Numbered from the stretch's first letter, positions 24,285 through 32,825 are shown. The stretch is 46,871 bases of DNA from Actinomycetes bacterium (GCA_023451265.1 JAEYAG010000138.1:1-46871), one strand, 5' to 3'. The notes: generated by a model from the sequence alone, not told the origin. Numbers and translations are program-made.

Positions 24285-26600
24285 ATGTCTTCAACGACGA
24301 AGCGCTTCACACGCCGTGCCGCGATCGTGGCGGCAGTCACGATGGTGCTGGGCGGTGCCACCGCCGTCAGCGCACAGGCGTACGACGTATCACCCGATGT
24401 CGTCTACCAGCTCGGCTCCGACCCGTGCCTGAAAGGCACCGGCAACTGCGTGATCTACCCCAAGTCCACCCAGCTGCCTTCCGGCCGGCTGCTGGTGGCA
24501 TTCGAGAAGTCCACCATCCCCGCATCCGGGACAGCGGTCGGGCAGACCGTCCCGGTGATGAAGAGCGACGACGACGGCACCACGTGGCAGCCACTCGCCG
24601 ACGTCCCGGCACCCGCGTACCTCTCGGAGGATCCCGCGGTGCAGAAGTACACCAGCAACTGGACCAACCCCTACCTGTACGTCCTCCCCGAGAGCATCGG
24701 GAGCCTCGCGGCAGGGACCATCCTGCTCGCCACCGTCGTCTCGGGCGAAGACGAGTACTTCGTGGAGAAGAAGGCCGCCGACCCCAACTGGATCCCGAGC
24801 AACGACGGTGACCGGCGCGACCTGGCCCTGGCGCTGTATGCCAGCACCGACGAGGGCGAGAACTGGTCGTTCGTGAACATCATCGCGGAGGGGGGTTGGC
24901 AGGGCGGCAGCGCCGGCAACATCGGCACCGCGATCTCCGCGGCCAATACGAACCGGCAGTTCGACCCGCTCTGGGAGCCGCACCTCGACGTGCACGACGG
25001 AAAGCTCGTCGCCTACTACTCCGACGAGAACGACTACGTGGGCTTCGACGCCGAGACCGGTGCGGCGATCCTCGACCCCGACAACGACACGGCAACGGAC
25101 TCGGGCAACCAGATTCTCGTGCATCGCACCTGGGACGGAAGCGGAGCCGGATGGGGCGAGACCATCGTCGACGTCGCGGGGGGCACTTCGAACATGGGAG
25201 GCGGGAAGACCGTGATCGGCGCGGGCCGGCCCGGTATGGCGACCCTCGCCCGCACCACGGACGACAAGTGGCTCTACACGTTCGAGTACTTCGGCGGTGG
25301 ATCCAACGTGCGCTACAAGCTCAGCGACGACCCGCTCGACTTCAACGACGGGGACAATGACGGCCAGGAGATCACCGCACTCCCTCTGACCAACGGCTCC
25401 CGAGCACTCGCACGCGGCGGCAGCCCCGTGCTGTACCGCCTACCCGACGGGCGCATCGCATACAACGCCGCCGGAAGCGGCAACATCTGGGTCAACACGT
25501 CCGGCCGCAGCGACGGTGCGTGGACGGAGTACCAGACCACCATCGGCAGCGGTTACAGCCGGACGATGCAATATGTCGAGGACACCGGCAGGGTCGTCAT
25601 CTTCCAGGGCACGTGGGGCGGCGCCACCGCCGGTTCCGTCATCCGCCGCGCGGAGGTCGACCTCGGGGGCTCCGTGGGCACGTACTACTCGCTCGTGAAC
25701 AAGAAGACCGGGCAGGTCCTGGGGACCGGGGGAAACACGACGGACGCGAATATCGGCAACGGCAACCAGCCCGACATCCGGCTCGAAGCCGCCGGGGCAG
25801 CCTCCAACGGCGACACCCAGCTGTGGCGACTGCAGGAGAAGGCGGACGGCACGATCGCCCTGCTCAACAAGTCCGGCGGTCGCGCGGCGACCGTCTGGAC
25901 CGGGAACGCGACCGCCGGTCAGCGGATCGCACAATGGGTCGACGAACGTGATCTCGGCGCCTGGCGGATCGTCCAGAACGACGACGGCTCCCAGCGTCTG
26001 CAGTCCGCCACCAACGCCAGCCTGTTCCTCACCGGCACCGCCGCCGACCAGCCCGCCACACTCCAGGCAGCGGCCACGGACGGGTCGCAGGACTGGACCC
26101 TCGTCGGGACGGACAGCGACGCGGAGGAGCAGACCATCCAGGTCACCGTTCCCTCCACCGGGGACGGAGAGTTCTCCTGGCGGATCGACGGCAGCAACGG
26201 CATCGTCGATCTCGGCACCGCCACTAACGAAGGCGACCACTTCCTCGCGGAAGGCGCCATCAACCCGATCCTGGTGACCGACACCCGCCGCGGTGGGCCG
26301 GTCTGGTCGGTATCGGCGCAGGTCGGCGAGTTCACCTCCGGCGGTGAGCGGTTCTCCGGGAAATACCTCGGCTGGACCCCGCAGCTGATCGAGGACGGTG
26401 CCGGGGCGATCGCTGGATCCGCTGTCGAGTCCGGGTTCGACGGCGGCAACGGCCTGTCCGTGTCTCAGACCCTCGGGCACGCGCCCGGGGCGCACGAGCT
26501 CGGCTCGGCGAAGCTCGGCGCAGATCTGGAGCTGAAGCTCCCGGTCGATGTCGTCGACGGCACCTACCAGGCAACGCTCACGCTGACCGCGCTGAGCTGA
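24285..26600 (+). CDS. Secreted GH93-like/BNR enzyme with ricin lectin and WxL-like C-terminus
   Basis: 771 residues with strong SD (AAAGGAGG) and a Tat/Sec-like signal (KRFTRRAAIV..., cleavage near AQA). Residues ~30-430 form a beta-propeller with Asp-box-like SDDDGTTW and STDEGENW; CVIYPKSTQLPSGRLLVAFE, WEPHLDVHDGKLVAYYSDE and GRPGMATLARTTDDKWLYTFEY resemble GH93 exo-arabinanases. Around 465-610 a ricin-type lectin trefoil (YYSLVNKKTGQVLG, TQLWRLQE). The last ~150 residues (WSVSAQVGEF, YLGWTPQL, LGADLELKLP, GTYQATLTLTAL) resemble a WxL cell-wall-binding domain. It would feed trimmed sugars to the transporter upstream. GH93 versus another BNR family is not settled. Confidence 0.7.
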   Translation: MSSTTKRFTRRAAIVAAVTMVLGGATAVSAQAYDVSPDVVYQLGSDPCLKGTGNCVIYPKSTQLPSGRLLVAFEKSTIPASGTAVGQTVPVMKSDDDGTTWQPLADVPAPAYLSEDPAVQKYTSNWTNPYLYVLPESIGSLAAGTILLATVVSGEDEYFVEKKAADPNWIPSNDGDRRDLALALYASTDEGENWSFVNIIAEGGWQGGSAGNIGTAISAANTNRQFDPLWEPHLDVHDGKLVAYYSDENDYVGFDAETGAAILDPDNDTATDSGNQILVHRTWDGSGAGWGETIVDVAGGTSNMGGGKTVIGAGRPGMATLARTTDDKWLYTFEYFGGGSNVRYKLSDDPLDFNDGDNDGQEITALPLTNGSRALARGGSPVLYRLPDGRIAYNAAGSGNIWVNTSGRSDGAWTEYQTTIGSGYSRTMQYVEDTGRVVIFQGTWGGATAGSVIRRAEVDLGGSVGTYYSLVNKKTGQVLGTGGNTTDANIGNGNQPDIRLEAAGAASNGDTQLWRLQEKADGTIALLNKSGGRAATVWTGNATAGQRIAQWVDERDLGAWRIVQNDDGSQRLQSATNASLFLTGTAADQPATLQAAATDGSQDWTLVGTDSDAEEQTIQVTVPSTGDGEFSWRIDGSNGIVDLGTATNEGDHFLAEGAINPILVTDTRRGGPVWSVSAQVGEFTSGGERFSGKYLGWTPQLIEDGAGAIAGSAVESGFDGGNGLSVSQTLGHAPGAHELGSAKLGADLELKLPVDVVDGTYQATLTLTALS

Positions 26601-26605
26601 CCCGT

Positions 26606-26646
26606 CGCCTGTGACCGGGCGACCACCGTGTCCCCGGTCACAGGCG
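26606..26646 (+). terminator. 14-bp intergenic hairpin
   Basis: CGCCTGTGACCGGG (26606-26619) and CCCGGTCACAGGCG (26633-26646) are perfect complements with a 13-base loop and no U-run. It lies between the secreted enzyme and the DUF916-like gene, whose SD follows at once, so it likely tunes the ratio of the two products. Confidence 0.6.
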
Positions 26647-26664
26647 ATCATCACGAGGAGCACC

Positions 26665-27702
26665 ATGTCCACACCGCTCCGCCCGCTGACCCGCGTCGGC
26701 GTCGTCGCCGGGCTGCTGGCCGCGCTGATCGCGCTGACGGCGGCCGCCGACCCCGACCAGGAGGTCGCCTGGGGTGTGAAGACCGCTCCCGCGGACACCG
26801 GGGAGGGCCGCCAGTACTACGCATTCATCGCGGCACCGGGCACCACGATCGACGACGTTCTCATCATCAGCAACCACGACGACGCCGATCTGACGCTCGA
26901 CGTCTACGGCGCGGACGGATTCACCACGGAAAGCGGACAACTCGACGTCCTGCCGCGCGCGGAGGAGTCCACCGAACTGGGCAGCTGGATCACCTTCGGT
27001 GAGGACTCCGTGACGATCCCGGCGGGGGAATCGGCCGAAGTGCCTTTCACCGTGCATATCCCCGACAACGCCACCCCGGGAGACTACGCCGGCGGAGTGA
27101 TCACATCCCTCCCGAGCCCCGTGCAGGATGCCGGCGTCACGGTCGACCGCCGACTCGGGGTTCGCGTGCAACTGCGGGTGGACGGCGACCTGCAGCCCGG
27201 GGCCGTGATCAGCGACCTGTCCGTCACCTACACCCCCACCGTGAACCCGATCGGCACCGCCACCGCCGAGATCGCCTACACAGTCCGCAACGCGGGCAAC
27301 ACCCGGTGGTCCGCCACGCAGACGGTCGAGCTCAGCGGACCGTTCGGGCTATTCCGGACGACAGCCGCGGGCGCCGACCCGATCCCCGAACTGCTCCCCG
27401 GAGACAGCTGGTCCGTGACAGCCCGTTCGGACCAGATCATTCTGCTGTTCTGGCTGACCGCCGACGTCACCCTCGACCCGGCCGGCCCGGAGGGATTCGG
27501 AGACGATCACGTCCCGGCGCCCCCCTCCGCGGCCGCGGGCGTGATCGCCATGCCCTGGGCGGCTCTGGTCGTGCTCGCGGCAGTTGCTGCCGGCATCCTG
27601 TTGTGGGCACGCCAGCGTCGTCGCCGACGGGCCGCCGAAGACGCACGCGTGCGAGCAGCCGTGGAAGAGGCACTCGCAGCCGAGAAGGCCGCCCGCCCAT
27701 GA
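26665..27702 (+). CDS. DUF916/WxIP-like membrane-anchored cell-wall protein
   Basis: 345 residues: signal peptide (LTRVGVVAGLLAALIALTAAA), an extracytoplasmic two-domain region, a C-terminal membrane helix (near residues 290-315) and a basic cytoplasmic tail. EVAWGVKTAPADTGEGRQYY, VLIISNHDDADLTLDVYGAD, VPFTVHIPDNATPGDYAGGV and RLGVRVQLRVDGDL match the peptidoglycan-binding DUF916 domain of WxL-interacting proteins; the second domain (YTVRNAGNTRWSATQTVEL) is an Ig-like repeat. In Firmicutes such proteins display WxL proteins on the wall. Here it directly follows a gene whose product ends in a WxL-like domain, so the two probably form a surface enzyme-anchor pair (inference). Confidence 0.72.
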   Translation: MSTPLRPLTRVGVVAGLLAALIALTAAADPDQEVAWGVKTAPADTGEGRQYYAFIAAPGTTIDDVLIISNHDDADLTLDVYGADGFTTESGQLDVLPRAEESTELGSWITFGEDSVTIPAGESAEVPFTVHIPDNATPGDYAGGVITSLPSPVQDAGVTVDRRLGVRVQLRVDGDLQPGAVISDLSVTYTPTVNPIGTATAEIAYTVRNAGNTRWSATQTVELSGPFGLFRTTAAGADPIPELLPGDSWSVTARSDQIILLFWLTADVTLDPAGPEGFGDDHVPAPPSAAAGVIAMPWAALVVLAAVAAGILLWARQRRRRRAAEDARVRAAVEEALAAEKAARP

Positions 27703-27729
27703 CCGCTTACGTGGGTGCGACGCGGATCC

Positions 27730-28084
27730 GGACTGCAGGTCATCGACGCCACGCAGGTGCTCGCGGAACCGAGCACCGCGATGAGGATCGGCAACCTCGG
27801 AGCCGACTTCATCAAGGTCGAAGCGCCCGGAACGGGCGAGTTCAATCGCACGCACGCACGGACAGGGCGGTGTCGACCTCCACGGGCACACCACGACCTT
27901 CCTCGCCCTGAACCGCAACAAGCGGTCTCCATCCCGGGATGCGGTCCGGCTGGCCCCCGCGCCGGCCGCCCGGAGAGCACACGGAGCAGGCCCTCCGTGA
28001 CGTGCTTCACATGGATCCTGAGCGAGTTCGAGCCTCATCGATGAGGGCATCGTCGGAGTGTCGACGGAGAACGCTGCCCGGTGA
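27730..28084 (+). pseudogene. Degraded CaiB/BaiF type III CoA-transferase
   Basis: The opening GLQVIDATQVLAEPSTAMRI then GNLGADFIKVEAPGTGEFNR is the N-terminus of a type III CoA-transferase. After a frameshift, TTFLALNRNKRS continues the same family, and at 27975-28084 EHTEQALRDVLHMDPERVRA followed, in another frame, by DEGIVGVSTENAAR and a stop matches its C-terminus. Most of the ~400-residue enzyme is deleted and at least two frameshifts are present, so it is dead. It overlaps no intact gene and separates the glycan locus from the next cluster. Confidence 0.75.
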
Positions 28085-28111
28085 GCACACTGACCCGCTC
28101 AAGGCGGAGGG

Positions 28112-29095
28112 CTACTCGATCTCGCCGAGTCGGATGAGGCTCTCGGCAGAGGCGACGATCGCTTCTTCACGTGTGCGGGGGTCCCAGCCGAGGACGCGGC
28201 GGGCTTTGGCGTTGCTGAGGGCGATGTAGACGGACGGGTCGTTCGGCGTCATCTGCGCGATCCGGCCGGCGTGCTCGGGGAGTGCGGCCGAGACGATAGT
28301 GGCCATGTCGTACTGGGTGACAGGGTTGTCGGCCGCGGCGATAAATCGTTCCCCCGCGGCGTCGGGGTGGGTCATCGCGGTGAGGAGGATGTCGGCGACA
28401 TCGCGGACGTCGACCACCCCCATGGAGTAGTCGGGGCTGGTCGTCGTGGCGCCGGTCATGATCGCTTTGAGCATCCCCAGGGTGGGGGAGTAGTCCGAGG
28501 TCAGCGCCGGTCCGAAGAGCCCGACCGGGTTGATCACCGTCACCTCTATCCCGCCACCGTGTGTCGCAGCGAAGTCCCACGCTGCCTGTTCGGCGATCGT
28601 CTTAGATTTCACATAGGGCACCAGCGGTCCGGTGGGATCGGACCAGTCCTCTTCGGTGAACACGTGCCCGGGCTCGTGCGGCGCTCCATCGATCGCCGTG
28701 AACGAGGACACCACCACGACTCGCCTCGCGCCCGCCTCGCGGGCGGCGGTCAACACCCGGATCATGCCGTCGCGGGCGGGGGTGATGAGCTCGTCCTCGT
28801 GGGCGGGCTGCCGGGTCGGGAACGGGGACGCTACGTGCAGCACATACGCGCACCCTGCCACAGCCTCACCCCACCCGGCATCTGCGGCCAGGTCCGCCTC
28901 CACGACCTCAGCCTCGCCCGCGCGGGGAGCACCCGCCGCCTCGAGCATCCCTCGAATGTCATTGGCGCGGTCGAGGGAGCGGACCGTGGTGACGACGTCG
29001 TAGCCGTGCTCGAGGAGTCGGGAGATGGTGTGGGAGGCGAGGAACCCTGTCCCGCCGGTTACCAGGACCCTCGTGTGCTCTGTGTGGGTGTTCAT
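28112..29095 (-). CDS. NAD-dependent epimerase/dehydratase (extended SDR)
   Basis: 327 residues similar to dihydroflavonol-4-reductase-type extended SDRs. Cofactor motif VLVTGGTGFLASH, then RVVVVSSFTAIDG with the active-site Ser, and YVKSKTIAEQAAW with the Tyr-xxx-Lys pair. VTVINPVGLFGPAL and VVDVRDVADILLTAM are typical later motifs. It reduces or isomerises a small carbonyl or nucleotide-sugar substrate; which cannot be told. Good SD (GGAGGACAC). It is followed downstream by the CoA-transferase pseudogene and preceded by the MFS gene on the same strand, so it may share the TetR-controlled transcript. Confidence 0.85.
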   Translation of the reverse strand: MNTHTEHTRVLVTGGTGFLASHTISRLLEHGYDVVTTVRSLDRANDIRGMLEAAGAPRAGEAEVVEADLAADAGWGEAVAGCAYVLHVASPFPTRQPAHEDELITPARDGMIRVLTAAREAGARRVVVVSSFTAIDGAPHEPGHVFTEEDWSDPTGPLVPYVKSKTIAEQAAWDFAATHGGGIEVTVINPVGLFGPALTSDYSPTLGMLKAIMTGATTTSPDYSMGVVDVRDVADILLTAMTHPDAAGERFIAAADNPVTQYDMATIVSAALPEHAGRIAQMTPNDPSVYIALSNAKARRVLGWDPRTREEAIVASAESLIRLGEIE

Positions 29096-29239
29096 GTGTC
29101 CTCCATCATCGATTGGGTTGCGGGGTGCGTCAGTGTGGTTCCCGCTTCGGGCGGTCTGTGCGATGCGCGGCTCCCGCGTCCCGTGTCGGCAGCTCGACGC
29201 TCGCCGGCGGGAGTATGGACGGGTGAGCCGGCGACCGTG

Positions 29240-30766
29240 TCAGCGCTGCGCGACGGCGACCGCGGATTCGGTGTCCTCGGCCGCGGTCGCGTCGACCTCC
29301 ACAGCCGCGTCGGTGGTGTTGTGGAGTCGGTCCTCGGCGCGGGGCCTCGGGATGAGCGCTCCGATGATCGCGCAGACGGCCGCGGCGGCGAAGCCGAGGA
29401 CGAACACGAGGTGGAAGGAGGCGGTGATGTTCCCGCCCGTCGCGGCGGCGATGATCGCTCCGACCACGGCGGAGGCGACCGTGGTCCCGAACGCGCGCAT
29501 CAGGGTGTTCACCCCGTTCGCGGCACCGGTCTCGTGACGAGGCACCGCGCCCATGATGAGGGCGGGCATGGCCGCGTAGCCGAGACCGATCCCGACCCCG
29601 ATCACGGTGTTGACCACAGCGATGGTCCAGGCCTGCAGTGGAACGAACACACAGGTCAGGTACGCGACGGCGAGGACGCTCGCCCCGGCGATCAGCAACG
29701 GCTTCGGGCCGACGGCACGCTCGATACGCCCCGCGATCGGGGACATCGCGAGCATTGCCAACCCCGACGGCATCAGCAGCAGGCTCGCCGGAAGCAGATC
29801 CAGCCCGATACCTCCCGCCGCCACCGGTGCTTCCAAGAGCTGCGGGAACGCGATCGAGGAGGAGAACAGGGCGAAGCCCATCGCGATCGATGCGAGATTG
29901 GTGGTCATCACCGCGGGGCGGGCCGTGACGCGAAGATCGACGAGCGGGTTCTTGATCCGCAGCTCGTAGAATCCCCAGGCCAGCAGCACGACCACACCGA
30001 CGGTGAGGCTGATGATCGTCGGTGCGGAGGCCCACCCCCACGTGTTCCCCTGCGACACGGCGAGGAGGACGCCGACGAGGCCGACCGCGAGGCCGATGGC
30101 GCCGATGACATCCACCTGGCCCCCGGTGCCGCCATCGGCCTTGGGTAACACGGTGAACAGCAACACGAACGCGATCAGGGCGATGGCGGCGGCGAACACG
30201 AACAGCATGTGCCAGTCCGCGTTCTGCACCACTAGGGCGCTGATCGGCAACCCCAAGGCCCCACCGACGCCGAGCGTCGCCGACACCAGGGCGATCGAGG
30301 TGCCCAGCTTCCTCTCAGCCACGACATCGCGCAGAAGCGAGATCCCCAACGGGATCACTCCCATTCCCATGCCCTGCAGGGCGCGTCCCACGATCATGAG
30401 CACCAGGCCCGGCGCGAGCGCACACACCACCGACCCCAGGACGAGGATGCCCATCAGGACGAGGGCGATGGTGCGTTTGCCGAACATGTCGCCGAGCCTG
30501 CCCGCGATAGGCACCGCCACCGCGGACGCCAACAGGGTGACCGTGATCACCCACGCCGTCTCGGCCGGTTCCGCGTCCAACAGCCGAGGCAGCTCGCTCT
30601 GGATCGGGATGAGGATCGTCTGCATGAACGACGCCCCCATCCCCGCGAACGCGAGCACCGCGACTATCAGATTCTGACGACCCTTGCTGAACGGGGGGAC
30701 GAAGACCTGGGCGTCGGTTGCGTGCACGAAGACCTCGACATCGATAGGGGTGGGGGGCAGGAACAC
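29240..30766 (-). CDS. MFS exporter controlled by divergent TetR
   Basis: About 508 residues, a 14-helix DHA2-like transporter. Hydrophobic segments begin NLIVAVLAFAGMGASFMQTI; motif A appears as GRLGDMFGKRTIAL and motif C as LGVGGALGLPIS. The C-terminal tail is hydrophilic. The start is uncertain: a GTG at 30766 right after the palindrome is preferred, because longer starts run through the operator and into tetR. A leaderless or short-leader message is likely. Probably exports a toxic compound sensed by the TetR. The ~140-base gap to the epimerase gene holds no other gene. Confidence 0.88.
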   Translation of the reverse strand: MFLPPTPIDVEVFVHATDAQVFVPPFSKGRQNLIVAVLAFAGMGASFMQTILIPIQSELPRLLDAEPAETAWVITVTLLASAVAVPIAGRLGDMFGKRTIALVLMGILVLGSVVCALAPGLVLMIVGRALQGMGMGVIPLGISLLRDVVAERKLGTSIALVSATLGVGGALGLPISALVVQNADWHMLFVFAAAIALIAFVLLFTVLPKADGGTGGQVDVIGAIGLAVGLVGVLLAVSQGNTWGWASAPTIISLTVGVVVLLAWGFYELRIKNPLVDLRVTARPAVMTTNLASIAMGFALFSSSIAFPQLLEAPVAAGGIGLDLLPASLLLMPSGLAMLAMSPIAGRIERAVGPKPLLIAGASVLAVAYLTCVFVPLQAWTIAVVNTVIGVGIGLGYAAMPALIMGAVPRHETGAANGVNTLMRAFGTTVASAVVGAIIAAATGGNITASFHLVFVLGFAAAAVCAIIGALIPRPRAEDRLHNTTDAAVEVDATAAEDTESAVAVAQR

Positions 30767-30770
30767 ATCG

Positions 30771-30793
30771 TGAGACTGCGTCTCAGGTAGGAT
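30771..30793. promoter_or_regulatory. Divergent TetR operator and promoter
   Basis: TGAGAC-TGC-GTCTCA (30771-30785) is a perfect 6-bp-arm palindrome between the MFS and tetR genes. A -10-like TAGGAT for tetR follows at 30788-30793, which would start transcription at about 30800-30801, the first base of the tetR ATG: a leaderless message. One bound dimer would silence both directions. Confidence 0.65.
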
Positions 30794-30800
30794 ACATCGT

Positions 30801-31400
30801 ATGAGCATCGACCTGCGCGAACGCACTCACGAAGCAATGCGCGCCGAAATGGCCCAGGCAGGGCTCCAGCTGATCCTCGACCGCGGGTACGACACTCTGA
30901 CCGCTGACGAACTAGCCCGCGGCCTCGGGATATCCCGAGCCACGTTCTTCCGCTACCTCGGCTCCAAAGACGAGCTCATCGTCTCGGCCGTGCTCGGCCC
31001 CGTAGCCCAGTTCGCCGACGCACTCCGGGCCGCGGACCCGGATCCACAGTCTTCCTGGTGGCAACGGCTCCGCACCGCGTTCGAGCCCGCTGTCGCCCTC
31101 GCCGAGCAGCACCCCGACCGTCAGCGCGCACGCATGCGGCTCATTCAAACCCTCCCCGCAGTCGGTGCACGGCTGCGCCGCGCGCGCGCCCCGCAGATCG
31201 AGAGTCTCGCCGACGCTCTCATCGACGACGGTCTCGAGATCTTCGCCGCGCATGTCCTCGCGACCGCGTCCGTCGCCGTCCTCGACCAATGCTGGGCGCA
31301 TTGGCTCCACGACGAAAGCTCATCTCTCCGCGCCATCCTCGACCGCGCATTCCAAGAACTCGACTCTGCGGGGCGAACCGCACAAGCGTCCGAGGCATGA
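30801..31400 (+). CDS. TetR family regulator
   Basis: 199 residues. The HTH is unmistakable: YDTLTADELARGLGISRATF followed by FRYLGSKDELIVSAV. The ligand domain is Ala/Arg rich and unassignable. There is no SD before the ATG at 30801 and a -10 box sits just upstream, consistent with a leaderless transcript. It diverges from the MFS exporter across one palindrome, so it almost certainly represses that pump and itself. Just beyond its stop the sequence becomes a run of broken genes. Confidence 0.92.
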   Translation: MSIDLRERTHEAMRAEMAQAGLQLILDRGYDTLTADELARGLGISRATFFRYLGSKDELIVSAVLGPVAQFADALRAADPDPQSSWWQRLRTAFEPAVALAEQHPDRQRARMRLIQTLPAVGARLRRARAPQIESLADALIDDGLEIFAAHVLATASVAVLDQCWAHWLHDESSSLRAILDRAFQELDSAGRTAQASEA

Positions 31401-31594
31401 TTGTCGTGATGCGGGCTGAATCGCAAGGAGACGAGACGACGTGAAGGACGCCTTCGCGGGACTCGACGGATGTCGATCGCAGGTTGTTGCCGGCGGAGGC
31501 GTCCGGGGACGAGGCTTCTACGTCCCTATCGCCCATTCCTCCATACTCCCGGCTGACACAGCGTCCGCTGACCCGCCAGCTCGGGCCCCCGGAA

Positions 31595-31750
31595 AATCGT
31601 CGAGGACCTCGAGCTCGCAACCCTCGGATCGGTCCACTGGCATAACACCGAACGCCTCCACGGATACCTCGGCAACGTCCCACCCTCGAGTTCGAGAACG
31701 CGTTCTATGCTTCCCCCAATGACCGCAATCTGCTGGTCGGAATCAGGTAG
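31595..31750 (+). pseudogene. C-terminal remnant of an IS3-type transposase
   Basis: IVEDLELATLGSVHWHNTER then LHGYLGNVPP is the conserved C-terminal block of IS3-family OrfB (DDE catalytic region end, WHN..RLHGYLG). After a +1 frameshift the frame LEFENAFYASPNDRNLLVGI and a TAG complete the usual transposase end. The N-terminal two thirds and the IS ends are not found, so this is a decayed insertion sequence at the edge of the accessory region. Confidence 0.8.
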
Positions 31751-32092
31751 CGCGAGTCTCCTTCAGGCCCAGGGCGCTCCAGAACACGATCCGACCGTTG
31801 TCTAGTACTCCAACGGGGGCCAGTTCGTGGTTCGCCTCGCTGGCGAACGACCCGACCGTTCGTCGGAGTTGTGGCGAGGTGGCCCACGCCGGACAACGTC
31901 CTTTCATCGAACGCGACGTACGCGCACTTCGGCCGACTCTTCTGATCCAGGGATGATGAAGCGATGGGCGGGGGTGAGCGAAGTCGGCGGCTCCACACCG
32001 CAATCTTCGCGCCACGAGGTAACACGCGATACCCTCGAGTCGTAGCGCCGGCAGTAGCGAGCCGCCGACCGGACCTGTCAAGGAGGACTCGC
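31751..32092. other. Degenerate stretch without a convincing gene
   Basis: About 340 bases between the transposase remnant and the GH43 fragment. Two overlapping minus-strand frames (31743-32081 and 31705-32112) contain protein-like runs, for example YVAFDERTLSG in one and VGVLDNGRIVFWSALGL in the other, as if a single gene had frameshifted. I do not recognise the family. No RNA gene or clear terminator is seen. Confidence 0.4.
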
Positions 32093-32215
32093 GTGAGCGC
32101 GACGCCCATCATCCCCGGCTTCCATCCAGACCCGTATGTCTGCCGCGGAGGCGACGCGTACTACATCGCCAACTCGACAATCGAGTACCTCCCGTCGCGG
32201 AGGACCTCGGAGTGA
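32093..32215 (+). pseudogene. N-terminal fragment of a GH43 glycosidase
   Basis: A GTG start with a strong SD (AAGGAGG, spacing 7) opens SATPIIPGFHPDPYVCRGGD followed by AYYIANSTIEYLP. This is the classic start of GH43 beta-xylosidase/arabinofuranosidases (NPIIPGFHPDPSICRVG...YYLATSSFEYFPG); the first catalytic Asp is the one in HPDP. After ~35 codons homology stops at about 32200, where it is fused to a piece of rhamnose isomerase. The ribosome site remains functional, so a short nonsense peptide may still be made. Confidence 0.8.
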
Positions 32216-32493
32216 AGCTCGGCACGATCGCCTCCAACACATTCCAAGACAGGCACTACAAATTCGGCGCGCTCACGCACTCCGTCCCCGTCACCCGACG
32301 CAAAGCGATCGACCGCCACCTTGAGCGCATCGATGTCTTGGATGCGACGGGAGCGTGCGATCAGAAGGCCCGGCTTGCTGAAGACTCAAACTCTCCCGAG
32401 CAGACTGACATGCGCGCTCGCCAGGACCGCTTCGACAACTCGCCGCAAACACCTACGACCGCATCAACGGCCACCAGCGTGCCGTGCTCGAGT
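32197..32493 (+). pseudogene. Fragment of L-rhamnose isomerase
   Basis: In frame from about 32197: AEDLGVKLGTIASNTFQDRH, YKFGALTHSVPVTRRKAIDR, HLERIDVLDATG. This is the SN.FQD..YK.G.LTH...R..A.. HLE.I.V...TG block of actinobacterial L-rhamnose isomerases. Near 32428 the frame shifts to LRQLAANTYDRINGHQRAVLEF, which continues the family loosely. The N-terminus, metal-site C-terminus and stop are missing. Several normally conserved residues are replaced, consistent with a decaying gene. Confidence 0.7.
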
Positions 32494-32608
32494 TCGCCTC
32501 ACTCTCTACGACGGGCGGCAAGGTCGGCGAACTGCTCGACGCCGCCATGGATCCAACGACCCCTTCCAACGACCTCGGCCTTGTTCGCAGGGCTTGAACG
32601 AGGAAGAT
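32494..32608 (+). pseudogene. Unidentified C-terminal scrap
   Basis: The frame that carries the end of the isomerase fragment continues ASLSTTGGKVGELLDAAMDP, TTPSNDLGLVRRA and stops at about 32608. I do not recognise it; it does not look like the C-terminus of rhamnose isomerase. It is probably the tail of another truncated gene joined here. Confidence 0.3.
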
Positions 32609-32612
32609 CGTC

Positions 32613-32798
32613 GTGAGTGGACTGCAGAGCGTCGAGGACGCGCGGGAACTCGCCGGTCGCAATATCGACAGCCTCGTGCTGTCGAACCGCGGGTGGCGAA
32701 CGGTCGGCGCCTCCTCGCTCACCCGGCTCGAGCCCGTTCATGCCATCCAGTTCGAGCGCCTTGGTCCGCGCCCTGTGGTCGAGCGGAGCGAGCTTTGA
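32613..32798 (+). CDS. Small hypothetical protein
   Basis: A 61-residue frame from a GTG with an SD-like GAGGAAG seven bases before it. Sequence begins SGLQSVEDARELAGRNIDSL. No family recognised. Codon use is less GC3-biased than in the neighbours. It could be a genuine small gene of the mobile element or the tail of a truncated one; the latter is at least as likely given the broken genes before it. Confidence 0.25.
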   Translation: MSGLQSVEDARELAGRNIDSLVLSNRGWRTVGASSLTRLEPVHAIQFERLGPRPVVERSEL

Positions 32799-32825
32799 TC
32801 GGAGGCGCCTCCGCTACAGCACACT

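Noticed and set aside
31441..31722. 93-residue plus-strand frame after tetR
   Set aside because: Ser/Pro-rich, overlaps the recognisable transposase remnant in another frame and has no family.
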